Below, piece by piece: positions 31,897 to 40,372 of a stretch of 64,000 bases of DNA (its first letter is position 1; every line of letters starts with the position of its first letter). Below the pieces are notes generated by a model. It was not told where the DNA came from and ran no database searches. It saw only the letters and a program-made list of their open reading frames with translations. The translations under genes were made by a program, and so were the position numbers. Source of the stretch: UBA4416 sp040387555 (lineage in GTDB: Bacteria > Bacteroidota > Bacteroidia > B-17B0 > Aurantibacillaceae); contig JAZKDO010000003.1 of assembly GCA_040387555.1 (NCBI GenBank), forward strand, positions 1,054,001 to 1,118,000. The letters run 5' to 3'.

Positions 31897-34263
31897 TTAA
31901 AACGCCCTTCTAAAATCGCAACCTTCTTTATAACGGTTACATCCAAAAGCAGATTTGCCTCTAATGATTTGTCCCTGCTGGCATTTTGGACAAACTTGAT
32001 TTTCCGCAATAGGAAGAGGAGTTTTTATTTTTTCAGTTTCTTCAACAAACTCCACCTGTAAATTGGAGTTTAAGATAAGATGACCGTTTACTTTTTTTGA
32101 ATGAATAATAAATCCTTTAATTGAAGGAGATTTCTTTTTCTGAATTAGAGTGAATAGTTGTTTTTCATTTAATTTTTTTCCGCCAAACTCAAAATCCACT
32201 TTAAAGTTACAGCCATCTTTAAAAGCAGAACAACCATAGGCAGACTTTCCTTTAATGATTGAACCGGCTTTGCATTTCGGACAAGCAAGTTTCACTTCAG
32301 CTTTTGGCTCCGTATTTTTTACTTTCTTCTCTACTTTTGTTTTTATTCCGGCAGTTGTTCCATCTGCTAAAGTCACAGGATTCTGCGTCCCCTGATTTCC
32401 CTGAGTACGCTGAGGCTCCCGAAGTGTCGAAGGGGTATTAGCTGGGCCAATCGCAATCGAATTTCCTTGTTCGAATTTCACTTCTTTAGTAAGCTCACTT
32501 ACCATTTCCTTCATTTCTGTTAAAAACAAATGAGGATCGTATTCGCCTTTTTCAATTTGGCGTAATTTCTTTTCCCACATGCCCGTCAGTTCAACGGATT
32601 TAAGCAACTCGTTGTTGATGGTTTTAATAAGCTGTATGCCTGTAATGGTTGGCACCAGATTCTTTTTCTGACGTATAATATAATTTCTTTTGAATAAGGT
32701 CTCAATAATATTAGCTCGTGTAGAAGGACGGCCAATGCCATTGTCTTTCATGAGTTCCCTCAGTTCCGGATCATCCACTTGTTTGCCCGCTGTTTCCATC
32801 GCCCTTAAAAGAGTGGCTTCCGTGTGCATCTTGGGCGGCTGCGTTTGTTTTTCCTGAAGATCGGGGATGTGTTCTCCCTTTTCTCCTTTCACAAACAAAG
32901 GCATCAGTTGTTCTTCATTGTCTTTTTCGCTATCAGGTTCATCTGATTTGTCTTTGGTAGCTGAGCTTGTTGAAGCTTTTGGATATAATACCCGCCAGCC
33001 TTCTTCTAAAATCACTTTACCGGTTGCGCTGAATTCATTACCATCCACATCACCCAATACTACAGTATTACTCACCACACAATCAGGATAAAAGGCTGCA
33101 ATGAAACGCCTCGCAATAATATCATAAACCTGTTTTTCCGGCAAATACATACCTGATGGTGGCATTACACCTGTAGGAATAATGGCATGGTGATCAGTGA
33201 TTTTTTTATCGTCGAATATTTTTTTACTTTTTCGAATCGGCTTATCCAGCAGAACGTTAGTAAACTGTGCATACGGCTTCATATTCTCCAAAATCCCTTT
33301 AATCTTTCCATGCATGTTCTCCGGCAGGTATGTCGTATCTACCCTTGGATAGGTCACTAGTTTATTCTCATATAATTTCTGTAGATGTTTTAAGGTATCG
33401 TCAGCAGTGAAATTTAATTTTTTATTGCACTCAACCTGCAAGGAGGTTAGATCAAATAAGGGTAGGGGACTTTCATTCGCATTTTTTTTAGTACTCGAAA
33501 TAATTTCAAATAAATGATTCTTAATGCGCTCCAAAATTTCAGTGGCATCCGCTTGCTTGGTAAACTTACGTTTGGCCGAATTAAATACCACGGCGCGGTA
33601 TGTTGTTTTAAGTTCCCAGTATATTTCCGGTTTAAAATTCTGAATTTCGTTATAACGGTTCACAATCAAAGCCAGGGTAGGGGTTTGCACCCGTCCAATT
33701 GAGAGAACGCCTTTACCTTGCGCATACTTTACAGTATAGAGTCTGCTGGCATTCATGCCCAAGAGCCAATCGCCAATGGCGCGCGCATTACCCGCAGCGT
33801 AGAGCAGATCGTAATCTTTACTGTCTTTTAAATTTTCCAAGCCTTCCTTAATCGCCTCATCTGTCATGGAAGAAATCCATAATCGTTTTACGGGTTTGGT
33901 ATTGGAAGCTTTGGATAATACCCAACGCTGAATCAGTTCTCCTTCAATTCCGGCATCCCCGCAGTTAACCACTTCAGTGCACTGTTCCATTAAGGATTTT
34001 AGAGTATTGAATTGTTTCGTAACTCCACTGTTGTCTATCACTTTCAGTTGAAACCGCGGCGGGATCATGGGCAGAAAATTCAGATCCCAGCGTTTCCAAT
34101 CGTTACTGTAATCATCAGGAGCTTTAAGGGTGCATAAATGACCGAATGTCCAACTGATGAGATAGCCATTTCCCTCATAAAAGCCATCGCAGCGACTAGT
34201 AGCCCCAACGATACGGGCAATTTCTTTTCCTACACTAGGTTTTTCAGCAATACAGAGGATCAA
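31897..34263 (-). CDS. topB: DNA topoisomerase III (type IA) with C-terminal zinc ribbons
   Basis: 788 residues from a TTG at 34263 (an in-frame TGA lies three codons upstream; no ATG fits). TOPRIM domain: C-I-A-E-K-P-S-V-G-K and G-D-A-G-I-E-G-E-L-I. Catalytic Tyr305 is in V-T-Y-P-R-V-D-T, and S-I-G-R-V-Q-T-P-T-L is intact. The C-terminus has two zinc-ribbon-like repeats (C-P-K-C-x-x-G-x-I-I-x-G-K-S-A-(Y/F)-G-C). It relaxes and decatenates DNA through a 5'-phosphotyrosine link. Two repeat-like stretches are embedded in the coding DNA (32401-32435 and 32956-32976), both in loop or linker regions. Confidence 0.95.
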   Translation of the reverse strand: MILCIAEKPSVGKEIARIVGATSRCDGFYEGNGYLISWTFGHLCTLKAPDDYSNDWKRWDLNFLPMIPPRFQLKVIDNSGVTKQFNTLKSLMEQCTEVVNCGDAGIEGELIQRWVLSKASNTKPVKRLWISSMTDEAIKEGLENLKDSKDYDLLYAAGNARAIGDWLLGMNASRLYTVKYAQGKGVLSIGRVQTPTLALIVNRYNEIQNFKPEIYWELKTTYRAVVFNSAKRKFTKQADATEILERIKNHLFEIISSTKKNANESPLPLFDLTSLQVECNKKLNFTADDTLKHLQKLYENKLVTYPRVDTTYLPENMHGKIKGILENMKPYAQFTNVLLDKPIRKSKKIFDDKKITDHHAIIPTGVMPPSGMYLPEKQVYDIIARRFIAAFYPDCVVSNTVVLGDVDGNEFSATGKVILEEGWRVLYPKASTSSATKDKSDEPDSEKDNEEQLMPLFVKGEKGEHIPDLQEKQTQPPKMHTEATLLRAMETAGKQVDDPELRELMKDNGIGRPSTRANIIETLFKRNYIIRQKKNLVPTITGIQLIKTINNELLKSVELTGMWEKKLRQIEKGEYDPHLFLTEMKEMVSELTKEVKFEQGNSIAIGPANTPSTLREPQRTQGNQGTQNPVTLADGTTAGIKTKVEKKVKNTEPKAEVKLACPKCKAGSIIKGKSAYGCSAFKDGCNFKVDFEFGGKKLNEKQLFTLIQKKKSPSIKGFIIHSKKVNGHLILNSNLQVEFVEETEKIKTPLPIAENQVCPKCQQGQIIRGKSAFGCNRYKEGCDFRRAF
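32401..32435. repeat. REP-like repeat fragment inside topB
   Basis: GTACGCTGAGGCTCCCGAAG followed by TGTCGAAGGGG resembles the intergenic palindromic repeats of the form CCTTCGACAAGCTCAGGGTGAC common in Bacteroidota. It is in frame, encoding the linker T-P-S-T-L-R-E-P-Q-R-T-Q between the catalytic core and the zinc ribbons. Confidence 0.4.
32956..32976. repeat. Second REP-like repeat fragment inside topB
   Basis: The reverse strand reads CTTCAACAAGCTCAGCTACC, close to the CTTCGACAAGCTCAG core of the same repeat type. It encodes A-S-T-S-S-A-T-K in an acidic loop of the topoisomerase. Confidence 0.35.
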
Positions 34264-34346
34264 TTTTATTCAGGGCTTTTATGAAAGCTTTAAATTATAG
34301 TTTAATTTTAGAACATATTTAAAAAGTTATTCGCAAGATTTTAATA

Positions 34347-35024
34347 ATGGACAGGAATAAAATACAAGAATTACAGGAAGCAGAACGAAAAGCACTCGTA
34401 TTATTCCAAGTGGCAGAAACGCGCCAACTAATTGTTGCAGGAAAAACAGAAAAGCAATTAAATCATGAATTATTTGATCTGGCTTTCGAATTGTTTGGAA
34501 TAAAAAAATACTGGCACAAACGCATTGTTCGTTCAGGTAAAAATACATTGTTCCCTTACGGGGAAAATCCGCCTGATCTGACACTTCAACCAGATGATAT
34601 TTTGTTTTTTGATTTTGGCCCGGTGTTCGAAGACTGGGAAGCTGATGTAGGAAGAACCTATGTTATTGGTAACGATCCGTTAAAAATAAAACTCAAAGAA
34701 GATATTGAAATGGCTTGGAAAGAATCGCGCGATTGGTTTTTTACTAGGACTCATATCACTGGCGCAGAATACTATCAGTATAATGTTTTATTAGCTACAA
34801 AGTATGGGTGGACTTTTGGAGGCGGCATTGCAGGTCATCTGATCGGAAATTTTCCACATGAAAAAATTGAGAGTGAGAGCAGGGACAATTATATTCACCC
34901 GGATAACCACAAAGATATGTTTGCTCCAGGTGTATTGGGCACTAAGAGGGAATGGATCCTGGAAATACATTTTGTAGATATCAAGAAAGAGATTGGTGGT
35001 TTCTTTGAACAATTTTTGGTATAA
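34347..35024 (+). CDS. M24 family metallopeptidase (Xaa-Pro aminopeptidase-like)
   Basis: 225 residues of pita-bread fold. Candidate metal ligands: two Asp in F-F-D-F-G-P-V-F-E-D-W-E-A-D-V-G-R-T-Y, His in G-G-G-I-A-G-H-L-I-G, and Glu in I-L-E-I-H-F-V. It lacks the N-terminal creatinase domain of full-length Xaa-Pro aminopeptidases, so it is the short type and may act on small peptides or be a divergent non-peptidase. Cytoplasmic. It is divergent from topB (83-nt gap), and the 35042 membrane protein follows after 17 nt. Confidence 0.85.
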   Translation: MDRNKIQELQEAERKALVLFQVAETRQLIVAGKTEKQLNHELFDLAFELFGIKKYWHKRIVRSGKNTLFPYGENPPDLTLQPDDILFFDFGPVFEDWEADVGRTYVIGNDPLKIKLKEDIEMAWKESRDWFFTRTHITGAEYYQYNVLLATKYGWTFGGGIAGHLIGNFPHEKIESESRDNYIHPDNHKDMFAPGVLGTKREWILEIHFVDIKKEIGGFFEQFLV

Positions 35025-35041
35025 CGAATTAGAATATATTT

Positions 35042-36427
35042 GTGGTGATCAAAAAACTTAGCGCATATTTACCTCTTTATCCTTCCATTATTGTTATTGT
35101 GTTAGCCTGTCTAACTATTATTCAAATCCATTTAAATTTGGTGAAATATAGAAATGACGATGTGATTAAATGGGATGTGACCGGATATTATAGTTATTTA
35201 CCAGCGACTTTTATTGACAAGGATGTGACATTGAGTTTTATAAGCCCGGAAAATAAATCTTTTTACTCAGGAACAAGGTATGCATACAGCGATGATCTGA
35301 ATGGGAATCATCTATTGAAATACCCAATGGGCATGTCGGTCTTATATGCCCCTTTTTTTTTAAAAGCGCACGTATTAACGCCACTACTTGGATATCCACA
35401 AGATGGCTTTTCTGACATCTATGAAATGTTTATTGAATTTTCGGGTTTGTTCTATCTGTTGTTTGGATTATGGTATTTGCGAAAATTATTGCTTTGCTTT
35501 TATAGTGAAAAAGTTGTTGCCTTAACTCTTACGTTTGTGTTTTTCGGAACCAATTTATTGTATTATGCAACGGTGGAACCTGCGATGTCGCACGCTTACA
35601 CCTTTTCTCTTTTTTCGATATTTTTATATTTTAGCTATGGGTTTTATCAAAAGGTTAGCTGGAATAATACGATTATCATGGCAGTTTGTTTCGGGCTCAT
35701 TATTTTAGTGAGACCATTGAATGTGTTATTTATTTTAGTGTTTATTTTGTTTGGTATCACTTCATTGAAGGATTTAAAACAACGAATTTCTTTTTTCAGT
35801 AATCACATTAAATATCTTTTAACATTTTTATTCATTGTCTTCCTGATTATTTTACCTCAGTTTTTATATTATAAACACGTTACAGGAAATTACTTTGTTT
35901 TCTCTTATGGAGATGAGAAATTTTATTTTAATCAATTTCATCTGTTTGATTTTCTTTTTGGTTTCCGCAAAGGATGGCTTGTTTATACACCCATCATGGC
36001 TTTTGCAATTTATGGTATTTGGTGTATGACGAACCAAATCCGTAAATTCAGATTTGTTATAGTTCTCCTACTGCTGGTTTATGTCTATCTTTTATCAAGC
36101 TGGTGGTGCTGGTGGTATGGCGGCTCTTTTAGTCAGCGTGCTATGATTGACCTTTATCCATTATTGTCATTAACGTTAGCTGCGTTACTTTTCCAAATGT
36201 CTGATTTTAATAAATTAAAAAAAGGAACGATTTATGCAGCCTTATTCTTTTGTTTATTCCTTAATATTTTTCAAACGGTGCAGTACAAATATAATATCAT
36301 TGATTATGATGGTATGACCGCAAAAGAATATTTCAAGGTATTTGGTTCCATCGACCCGTCAGTCATCGACACTACTTTATTAGACAAACCGGATTATGAG
36401 CAGGCTGTGAAAGGTATGCCTGAATAA
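35042..36427 (+). CDS. Polytopic membrane protein, GT-C (GT39-like) glycosyltransferase candidate
   Basis: 461 residues with about 11 predicted membrane helices. The first periplasmic loop holds V-I-K-W-D-V-T-G-Y-Y-S-Y-L-P (Asp45), resembling the acidic catalytic motif of GT-C transferases such as ArnT/PMT, and later W-W-C-W-W-Y-G-G-S-F-S-Q-R-A, common in Bacteroidota homologues. If active it would transfer a sugar from a lipid-linked donor on the periplasmic side. It starts at GTG (35042) with no nearby ATG, 17 nt after the M24 gene. Function is inferred from topology. Confidence 0.8.
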   Translation: MVIKKLSAYLPLYPSIIVIVLACLTIIQIHLNLVKYRNDDVIKWDVTGYYSYLPATFIDKDVTLSFISPENKSFYSGTRYAYSDDLNGNHLLKYPMGMSVLYAPFFLKAHVLTPLLGYPQDGFSDIYEMFIEFSGLFYLLFGLWYLRKLLLCFYSEKVVALTLTFVFFGTNLLYYATVEPAMSHAYTFSLFSIFLYFSYGFYQKVSWNNTIIMAVCFGLIILVRPLNVLFILVFILFGITSLKDLKQRISFFSNHIKYLLTFLFIVFLIILPQFLYYKHVTGNYFVFSYGDEKFYFNQFHLFDFLFGFRKGWLVYTPIMAFAIYGIWCMTNQIRKFRFVIVLLLLVYVYLLSSWWCWWYGGSFSQRAMIDLYPLLSLTLAALLFQMSDFNKLKKGTIYAALFFCLFLNIFQTVQYKYNIIDYDGMTAKEYFKVFGSIDPSVIDTTLLDKPDYEQAVKGMPE

Positions 36428-36473
36428 TTATAAGCGGTAAAAAACTGTACAGTGAAATGATTACTTTTATAAC

Positions 36474-37715
36474 ATGCCATTACTGCTGAAAGAAAACATT
36501 AAAGTAGCAACTGATTCCATTAAAGGAAATAAGTTAAGGGCGTTTTTAACTATGCTGATTATTTTTTTTGGCATCACGGCATTAGTCGGCATCTCATCTG
36601 CGATTGATGCGATGAAAGGTTCCATCAACAGTAATTTCACAAGCATGGGTGCAAACTCTTTTACTATCCGTAACCGGGATATGAATGTGCGTGTTGGAAG
36701 ACACGGAAGACGAGCGAAAAAATACGAATCCATTACTTATAAGGAAACCATGCGTTTTAAAAACGAATTTGCTTTTCCGGTTACTACAGCGGTTTCAACG
36801 ATGGCTTCATTCAACTCCCGTTTAAAATTTGAATCCGAAAAAACGAATCCAAACATCCAGGTATTTGGAGGAGATGATAATTATCTTTTAACCAGTGGTT
36901 ACGAGCTCGAAAAGGGAAGGAATTTTTCTCCGCAGGAAATCATCAGTGGCTCTCATGTAGTTATTATAGGTAAAGATGTTGAGTTTGCCTTGTTTAAAGG
37001 AAAACAAAAAGCATTGGATAAAACGGTAACTATTAATGGCGGTAGATATAAAATTATAGGTGTATTGGCCAGCAAAGGCAACAGCATGGGCTTTGGTGGA
37101 GATAAGATAAGTATTATCCCTTTAACGGCAGCCAGGCAGTATTTTGGCGGACCGGATATGAGTTTTACAATCAGTGTATTGGCAATAGATGCTCATTGGC
37201 TTGAACTGGCCTTGGGAGAAGCAAATGGGTTGATGCGCAAGATCAGGCAAGTGCCGATTGGTGGAGAAGAGAGTTTTGAAATTACACGTGCTGACAGTTT
37301 GGCGAGTATGCTAATTGGTTTAACCAGTAAGGCCTCATTAGGAGCATTAATCATTGGAATTATTACCTTGATTGGTGCTTCCATTGGCTTAATGAATATC
37401 ATGTTGGTTTCTGTTACAGAACGTACGAAAGAGATCGGTATACGTAAGGCATTAGGAGCAACTTCAGAAACTATTAAAAATCAGTTTTTAATAGAGAGTA
37501 TTGTGATCTGCGTTTGTGGGGGATTTTTCGGAATTTTAATGGGAATTATTGCAGCCAATTTAATTTCCTTTCAACTGAGTTCTTCTTTTTTCATGCCATG
37601 GATGTGGATCATCATTGGCTTCTCTGTCTGTCTTGTTGTTGGATTAATTAGTGGTTACCTTCCAGCGAAACGCGCATCTCAATTAGATCCCATTGAGTGT
37701 TTAAGATTTGAGTAA
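36474..37715 (+). CDS. ABC transporter permease, MacB/FtsX family
   Basis: 413 residues with the MacB layout: N-terminal helix (about 22-44, L-T-M-L-I-I-F-F-G-I), a large periplasmic MacB_PCD domain (about 45-285), then three helices of the FtsX domain (about 290-405) with T-E-R-T-K-E-I-G-I-R-K-A-L-G-A-T before the second. Such permeases work with a MacB-type ATPase in export of peptides or lipoproteins or in mechanotransmission. No ATPase gene is adjacent. A BacA-like or efflux context is not visible, so the substrate is unknown. The start is the ATG at 36474. Confidence 0.9.
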   Translation: MPLLLKENIKVATDSIKGNKLRAFLTMLIIFFGITALVGISSAIDAMKGSINSNFTSMGANSFTIRNRDMNVRVGRHGRRAKKYESITYKETMRFKNEFAFPVTTAVSTMASFNSRLKFESEKTNPNIQVFGGDDNYLLTSGYELEKGRNFSPQEIISGSHVVIIGKDVEFALFKGKQKALDKTVTINGGRYKIIGVLASKGNSMGFGGDKISIIPLTAARQYFGGPDMSFTISVLAIDAHWLELALGEANGLMRKIRQVPIGGEESFEITRADSLASMLIGLTSKASLGALIIGIITLIGASIGLMNIMLVSVTERTKEIGIRKALGATSETIKNQFLIESIVICVCGGFFGILMGIIAANLISFQLSSSFFMPWMWIIIGFSVCLVVGLISGYLPAKRASQLDPIECLRFE

Positions 37716-37724
37716 GAGTTTGTT

Positions 37725-38372
37725 TTACTTAAACTGATAAATCAATCCTATTTTAATGGAATGAGAGAATTCTATATTAAAATTTATTGGTTTATTAAAG
37801 AGCATGCCCTTAGTATTTTCTCCCGCAAAAGTTGCTATTCCTACACCAATACTTTGGTTTAAAAAAAGATTATTGTAAAGTCTAACCTTCAAACCAAAGC
37901 CGACATAATTTTCGGTTACAAATAATGGCTTTGAAGTTTCAGTATATCTTTGTATAATCAATGTATTGTCCCATATTTCAGGGTTCTCATGGATTCTTTT
38001 AAAGCTGATGTTTGAAATCTGTGACTGAAAAAATATGTAAGGCATTAAATACTTATGTTTTTTTAGTAAGTCAAATTTATAGCCAATGTTAAGTCCTATC
38101 GATTCACGAAAATTAGTCGCATACCCTCTGTTCTTATAAACATAATTTTGATTATCAGTAATAGCCCCATTATTATAATGTTGTCTTATCCCAATGGCAA
38201 TAGCATGCCTGCCAAAATAATGATTATAATTCAAATTCAGGCTTCTGCCAATATGTGACCAATTATAATTCACATCGATTTCATTATTATTTTTTCTATT
38301 AGTAGAATCAATTTGAGAAAACGATTTGAATACACAAATGCAAATGAAACTGAGTAATAAAGTTTTTTTCAT
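37725..38372 (-). CDS. Predicted outer-membrane beta-barrel protein
   Basis: 215 residues. A signal peptide (MKKTLLLSFICICVFKSFSQ) is followed by alternating hydrophobic and polar strands with aromatic ends (D-V-N-Y-N-W-S-H, Y-F-G-R-H-A-I-A-I-G-I-R-Q-H-Y, L-N-I-G-Y-K-F-D-L) and a terminal G-L-I-Y-Q-F-K, typical of an OmpW/outer-membrane barrel of about 8 strands. No specific family is recognised. It converges on the MacB-like permease with a 9-nt gap and is followed by a second, unrelated barrel gene. Confidence 0.8.
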   Translation of the reverse strand: MKKTLLLSFICICVFKSFSQIDSTNRKNNNEIDVNYNWSHIGRSLNLNYNHYFGRHAIAIGIRQHYNNGAITDNQNYVYKNRGYATNFRESIGLNIGYKFDLLKKHKYLMPYIFFQSQISNISFKRIHENPEIWDNTLIIQRYTETSKPLFVTENYVGFGLKVRLYNNLFLNQSIGVGIATFAGENTKGMLFNKPINFNIEFSHSIKIGLIYQFK

Positions 38373-38442
38373 GGTGTTTTTATTTAAGACGTTTGATCTT
38401 GGTGAAAAGTTACAGAAAAAAATTGCAGTAGGATTTTATTAC

Positions 38443-39111
38443 TTATTTTCTTGCAAAGCCGTAATAAAAACCGAAGCCTAAAGTCACCATGCTCATGTTC
38501 CATTTATTAGAGAGCTTTGTGTAACCATCCGGACCCCATTGATGAAACTGGGGATATAACGGATCGAATTTTGTAAAGCTATAATTGTAAGATATATGTC
38601 CTCCTATTGCAAAGTTTGGATCCACAACAAAGTATAAACCAATAATGGGCTCTATAAATACATTTGAAAATTGTGTAGGTGTTTTACCAATTAATGAATC
38701 ATGTTTGTACCTCACACTCGTATATTTTCCTTGTCCAGCCCCCATATCCACCGCAAATGTAGCAAATCCGTTATCGCTGAAAAAATGATCGTAACCTAAT
38801 TTAAGATAACCGTTTTGAATTTGTAAAGTTGTATTGATATTATCACGTTGAGGGTCTCTGAAATATTTCTGACATTTAAAATAGGTGTAATTGTAACCAA
38901 GACCTACGATGAAATTAGAAAACAGTTTATAATTTAAACTTCCGTCGACTGTAGTTACTCCTGAAAAAGAATTTCTGTATTGTTGGCTTGAAGCAATTTT
39001 TGGAATCCCAATGTTAGCTCGAATAGAAAACTTAGGAAGCTGTGGTGCCTTATCCTGCGAAAATACAATCATGCCACTCATGATCAATATATAAGTTAAA
39101 AAGTGTTTCAC
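38443..39111 (-). CDS. Predicted outer-membrane beta-barrel protein
   Basis: 222 residues starting from a GTG at 39111; an ATG ten codons later would leave a truncated signal peptide. The signal segment runs through I-V-F-S-Q. Barrel strands follow: F-I-V-G-L-G-Y-N-Y-T-Y-F, Y-L-K-L-G-Y-D-H-F-F, F-I-E-P-I-I-G-L-Y-F-V, I-G-G-H-I-S-Y-N-Y-S-F, and terminal V-T-L-G-F-G-F-Y-Y-G-F-A-R-K. Function is unknown. It is 71 nt upstream of the other barrel gene on the same strand. Confidence 0.8.
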   Translation of the reverse strand: MKHFLTYILIMSGMIVFSQDKAPQLPKFSIRANIGIPKIASSQQYRNSFSGVTTVDGSLNYKLFSNFIVGLGYNYTYFKCQKYFRDPQRDNINTTLQIQNGYLKLGYDHFFSDNGFATFAVDMGAGQGKYTSVRYKHDSLIGKTPTQFSNVFIEPIIGLYFVVDPNFAIGGHISYNYSFTKFDPLYPQFHQWGPDGYTKLSNKWNMSMVTLGFGFYYGFARK

Positions 39112-39159
39112 TATATAGATAACGAGTGGCTTGGTTAATTATTGTAACTAAAAAATAGC

Positions 39160-40233
39160 TTAAGCGAATTTGTTTTCAAATTCCTTCATTACATCTACTA
39201 ATACCTGCACACTTTCAATTGGCATAGCGTTGTAAATAGAAGCCCTGTATCCACCAACATCCCTGTGTCCACGAATACCATCGATATTAGCCGCTTTCCA
39301 TAATTTATCAAATTCAGGTTCCAGTTCAGGTTTAGAAGTTAAAAAACAAACATTCATATTACTCCGGTCTTCCTTAGCTGTTGTTCCAAAAAACAATGAG
39401 TTGCGGTCAATTTCTCCGTATAATAAATCGGCTTTTTCCTGATTTTTCTTTTCAATCCAACTGATACCACCATTTTGTTTCAACCATCTTAACGTTAACA
39501 TAGTAACATATACAGGGAATACAGGAGGTGTATTATACATGGATTCACCTTTTATATGAACCTGGTAATCTAACATGGATAACATTTTGCGTCCTGTTTT
39601 TCCAAGAATATCTTTTTTTACCATGACCATCGTACTACCTGCCGGCCCGATATTTTTTTGCGCACCGGCATAGATCAAGTCAAAGTCCTTCGCGTTTACT
39701 TTTCTGCTGAACAGGTCAGAACTCATGTCACACACCAATGGCACATCACATTTGGGAAAACTCTTTATCTGCGTTCCATAAATTGTATTGTTGGAAGTGA
39801 TGTGAAAATAATCAGCGTCTTTAGGAATTTCATAACCTTTTGGTATGTAATTGAAGTTTTTATCTTCTGAGGAAGCAATGACTTTTGTGTTACCTAATAT
39901 CTTAGATTCTTTAATGGCTTTACTGGCCCATACTCCTGTATTTAAATAAGCCGCGTAACCGGTTTGTGTTAATAGGTTATAAGGCACCATCGCAAATTGG
40001 GTACTGGCACCTCCTCCTAAATATAAAACCTCATAATCGTCACCTACTTCAAACAATTCTTTAATCAGAGCTCTGGCTTCATCCATTACAGCAACGTAAT
40101 TTTTACTTCGATGAGAAATTTCCAACAATGATAAATTCATGTTATCAAAATTGATACACGCTTCAGCAGATTGTTTTAAAACCTCTAAAGGCAAAATGCC
40201 GGGACCGGCGCTAAAATTATGAACTTTTGACAT
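39160..40233 (-). CDS. serC: Phosphoserine aminotransferase
   Basis: 357 residues, full length. A PLP-dependent class V aminotransferase that converts 3-phosphohydroxypyruvate and glutamate to phosphoserine, the second step of serine synthesis, and also acts in pyridoxine synthesis. Start N-F-S-A-G-P-G-I-L-P, H-R-S-K near the substrate pocket, S-N-N-T-I-Y-G-T-Q, and PLP-binding Lys193 in Y-A-G-A-Q-K-N-I-G-P-A-G are all present. serA is not adjacent here. It is preceded upstream by the terminator of the 40373 gene, so it has its own promoter. Confidence 0.96.
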   Translation of the reverse strand: MSKVHNFSAGPGILPLEVLKQSAEACINFDNMNLSLLEISHRSKNYVAVMDEARALIKELFEVGDDYEVLYLGGGASTQFAMVPYNLLTQTGYAAYLNTGVWASKAIKESKILGNTKVIASSEDKNFNYIPKGYEIPKDADYFHITSNNTIYGTQIKSFPKCDVPLVCDMSSDLFSRKVNAKDFDLIYAGAQKNIGPAGSTMVMVKKDILGKTGRKMLSMLDYQVHIKGESMYNTPPVFPVYVTMLTLRWLKQNGGISWIEKKNQEKADLLYGEIDRNSLFFGTTAKEDRSNMNVCFLTSKPELEPEFDKLWKAANIDGIRGHRDVGGYRASIYNAMPIESVQVLVDVMKEFENKFA

Positions 40234-40319
40234 AGGAGAAATAGGTTAGTTTTTATAATTCAAAATTAGCAATTATTATAAGAGTGTAAAATTTCTGACT
40301 GGATAAAATACAAGTATAA

Positions 40320-40353
40320 AAAAGGCTTCAACTATTTAAAATTGAAGCCTTTT
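40320..40353 (-). terminator. Intrinsic terminator after the 40373-42856 gene
   Basis: A 12-bp perfect stem (AAAAGGCTTCAA and complement) with a 10-nt loop and, on the minus strand, a run of T residues; it begins 20 nt past the stop codon. Confidence 0.8.
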
Positions 40354-40372
40354 AATAAATTTAAAGTAATAA

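Noticed and set aside
31897..34263. TopB TOPRIM motif D-A-G-I-E-G-E seen as a loss of active-site residues
   Set aside because: As I recall, related topoisomerase III enzymes also carry Gly at the second Asp position; catalytic Tyr305 and the other motifs are intact.
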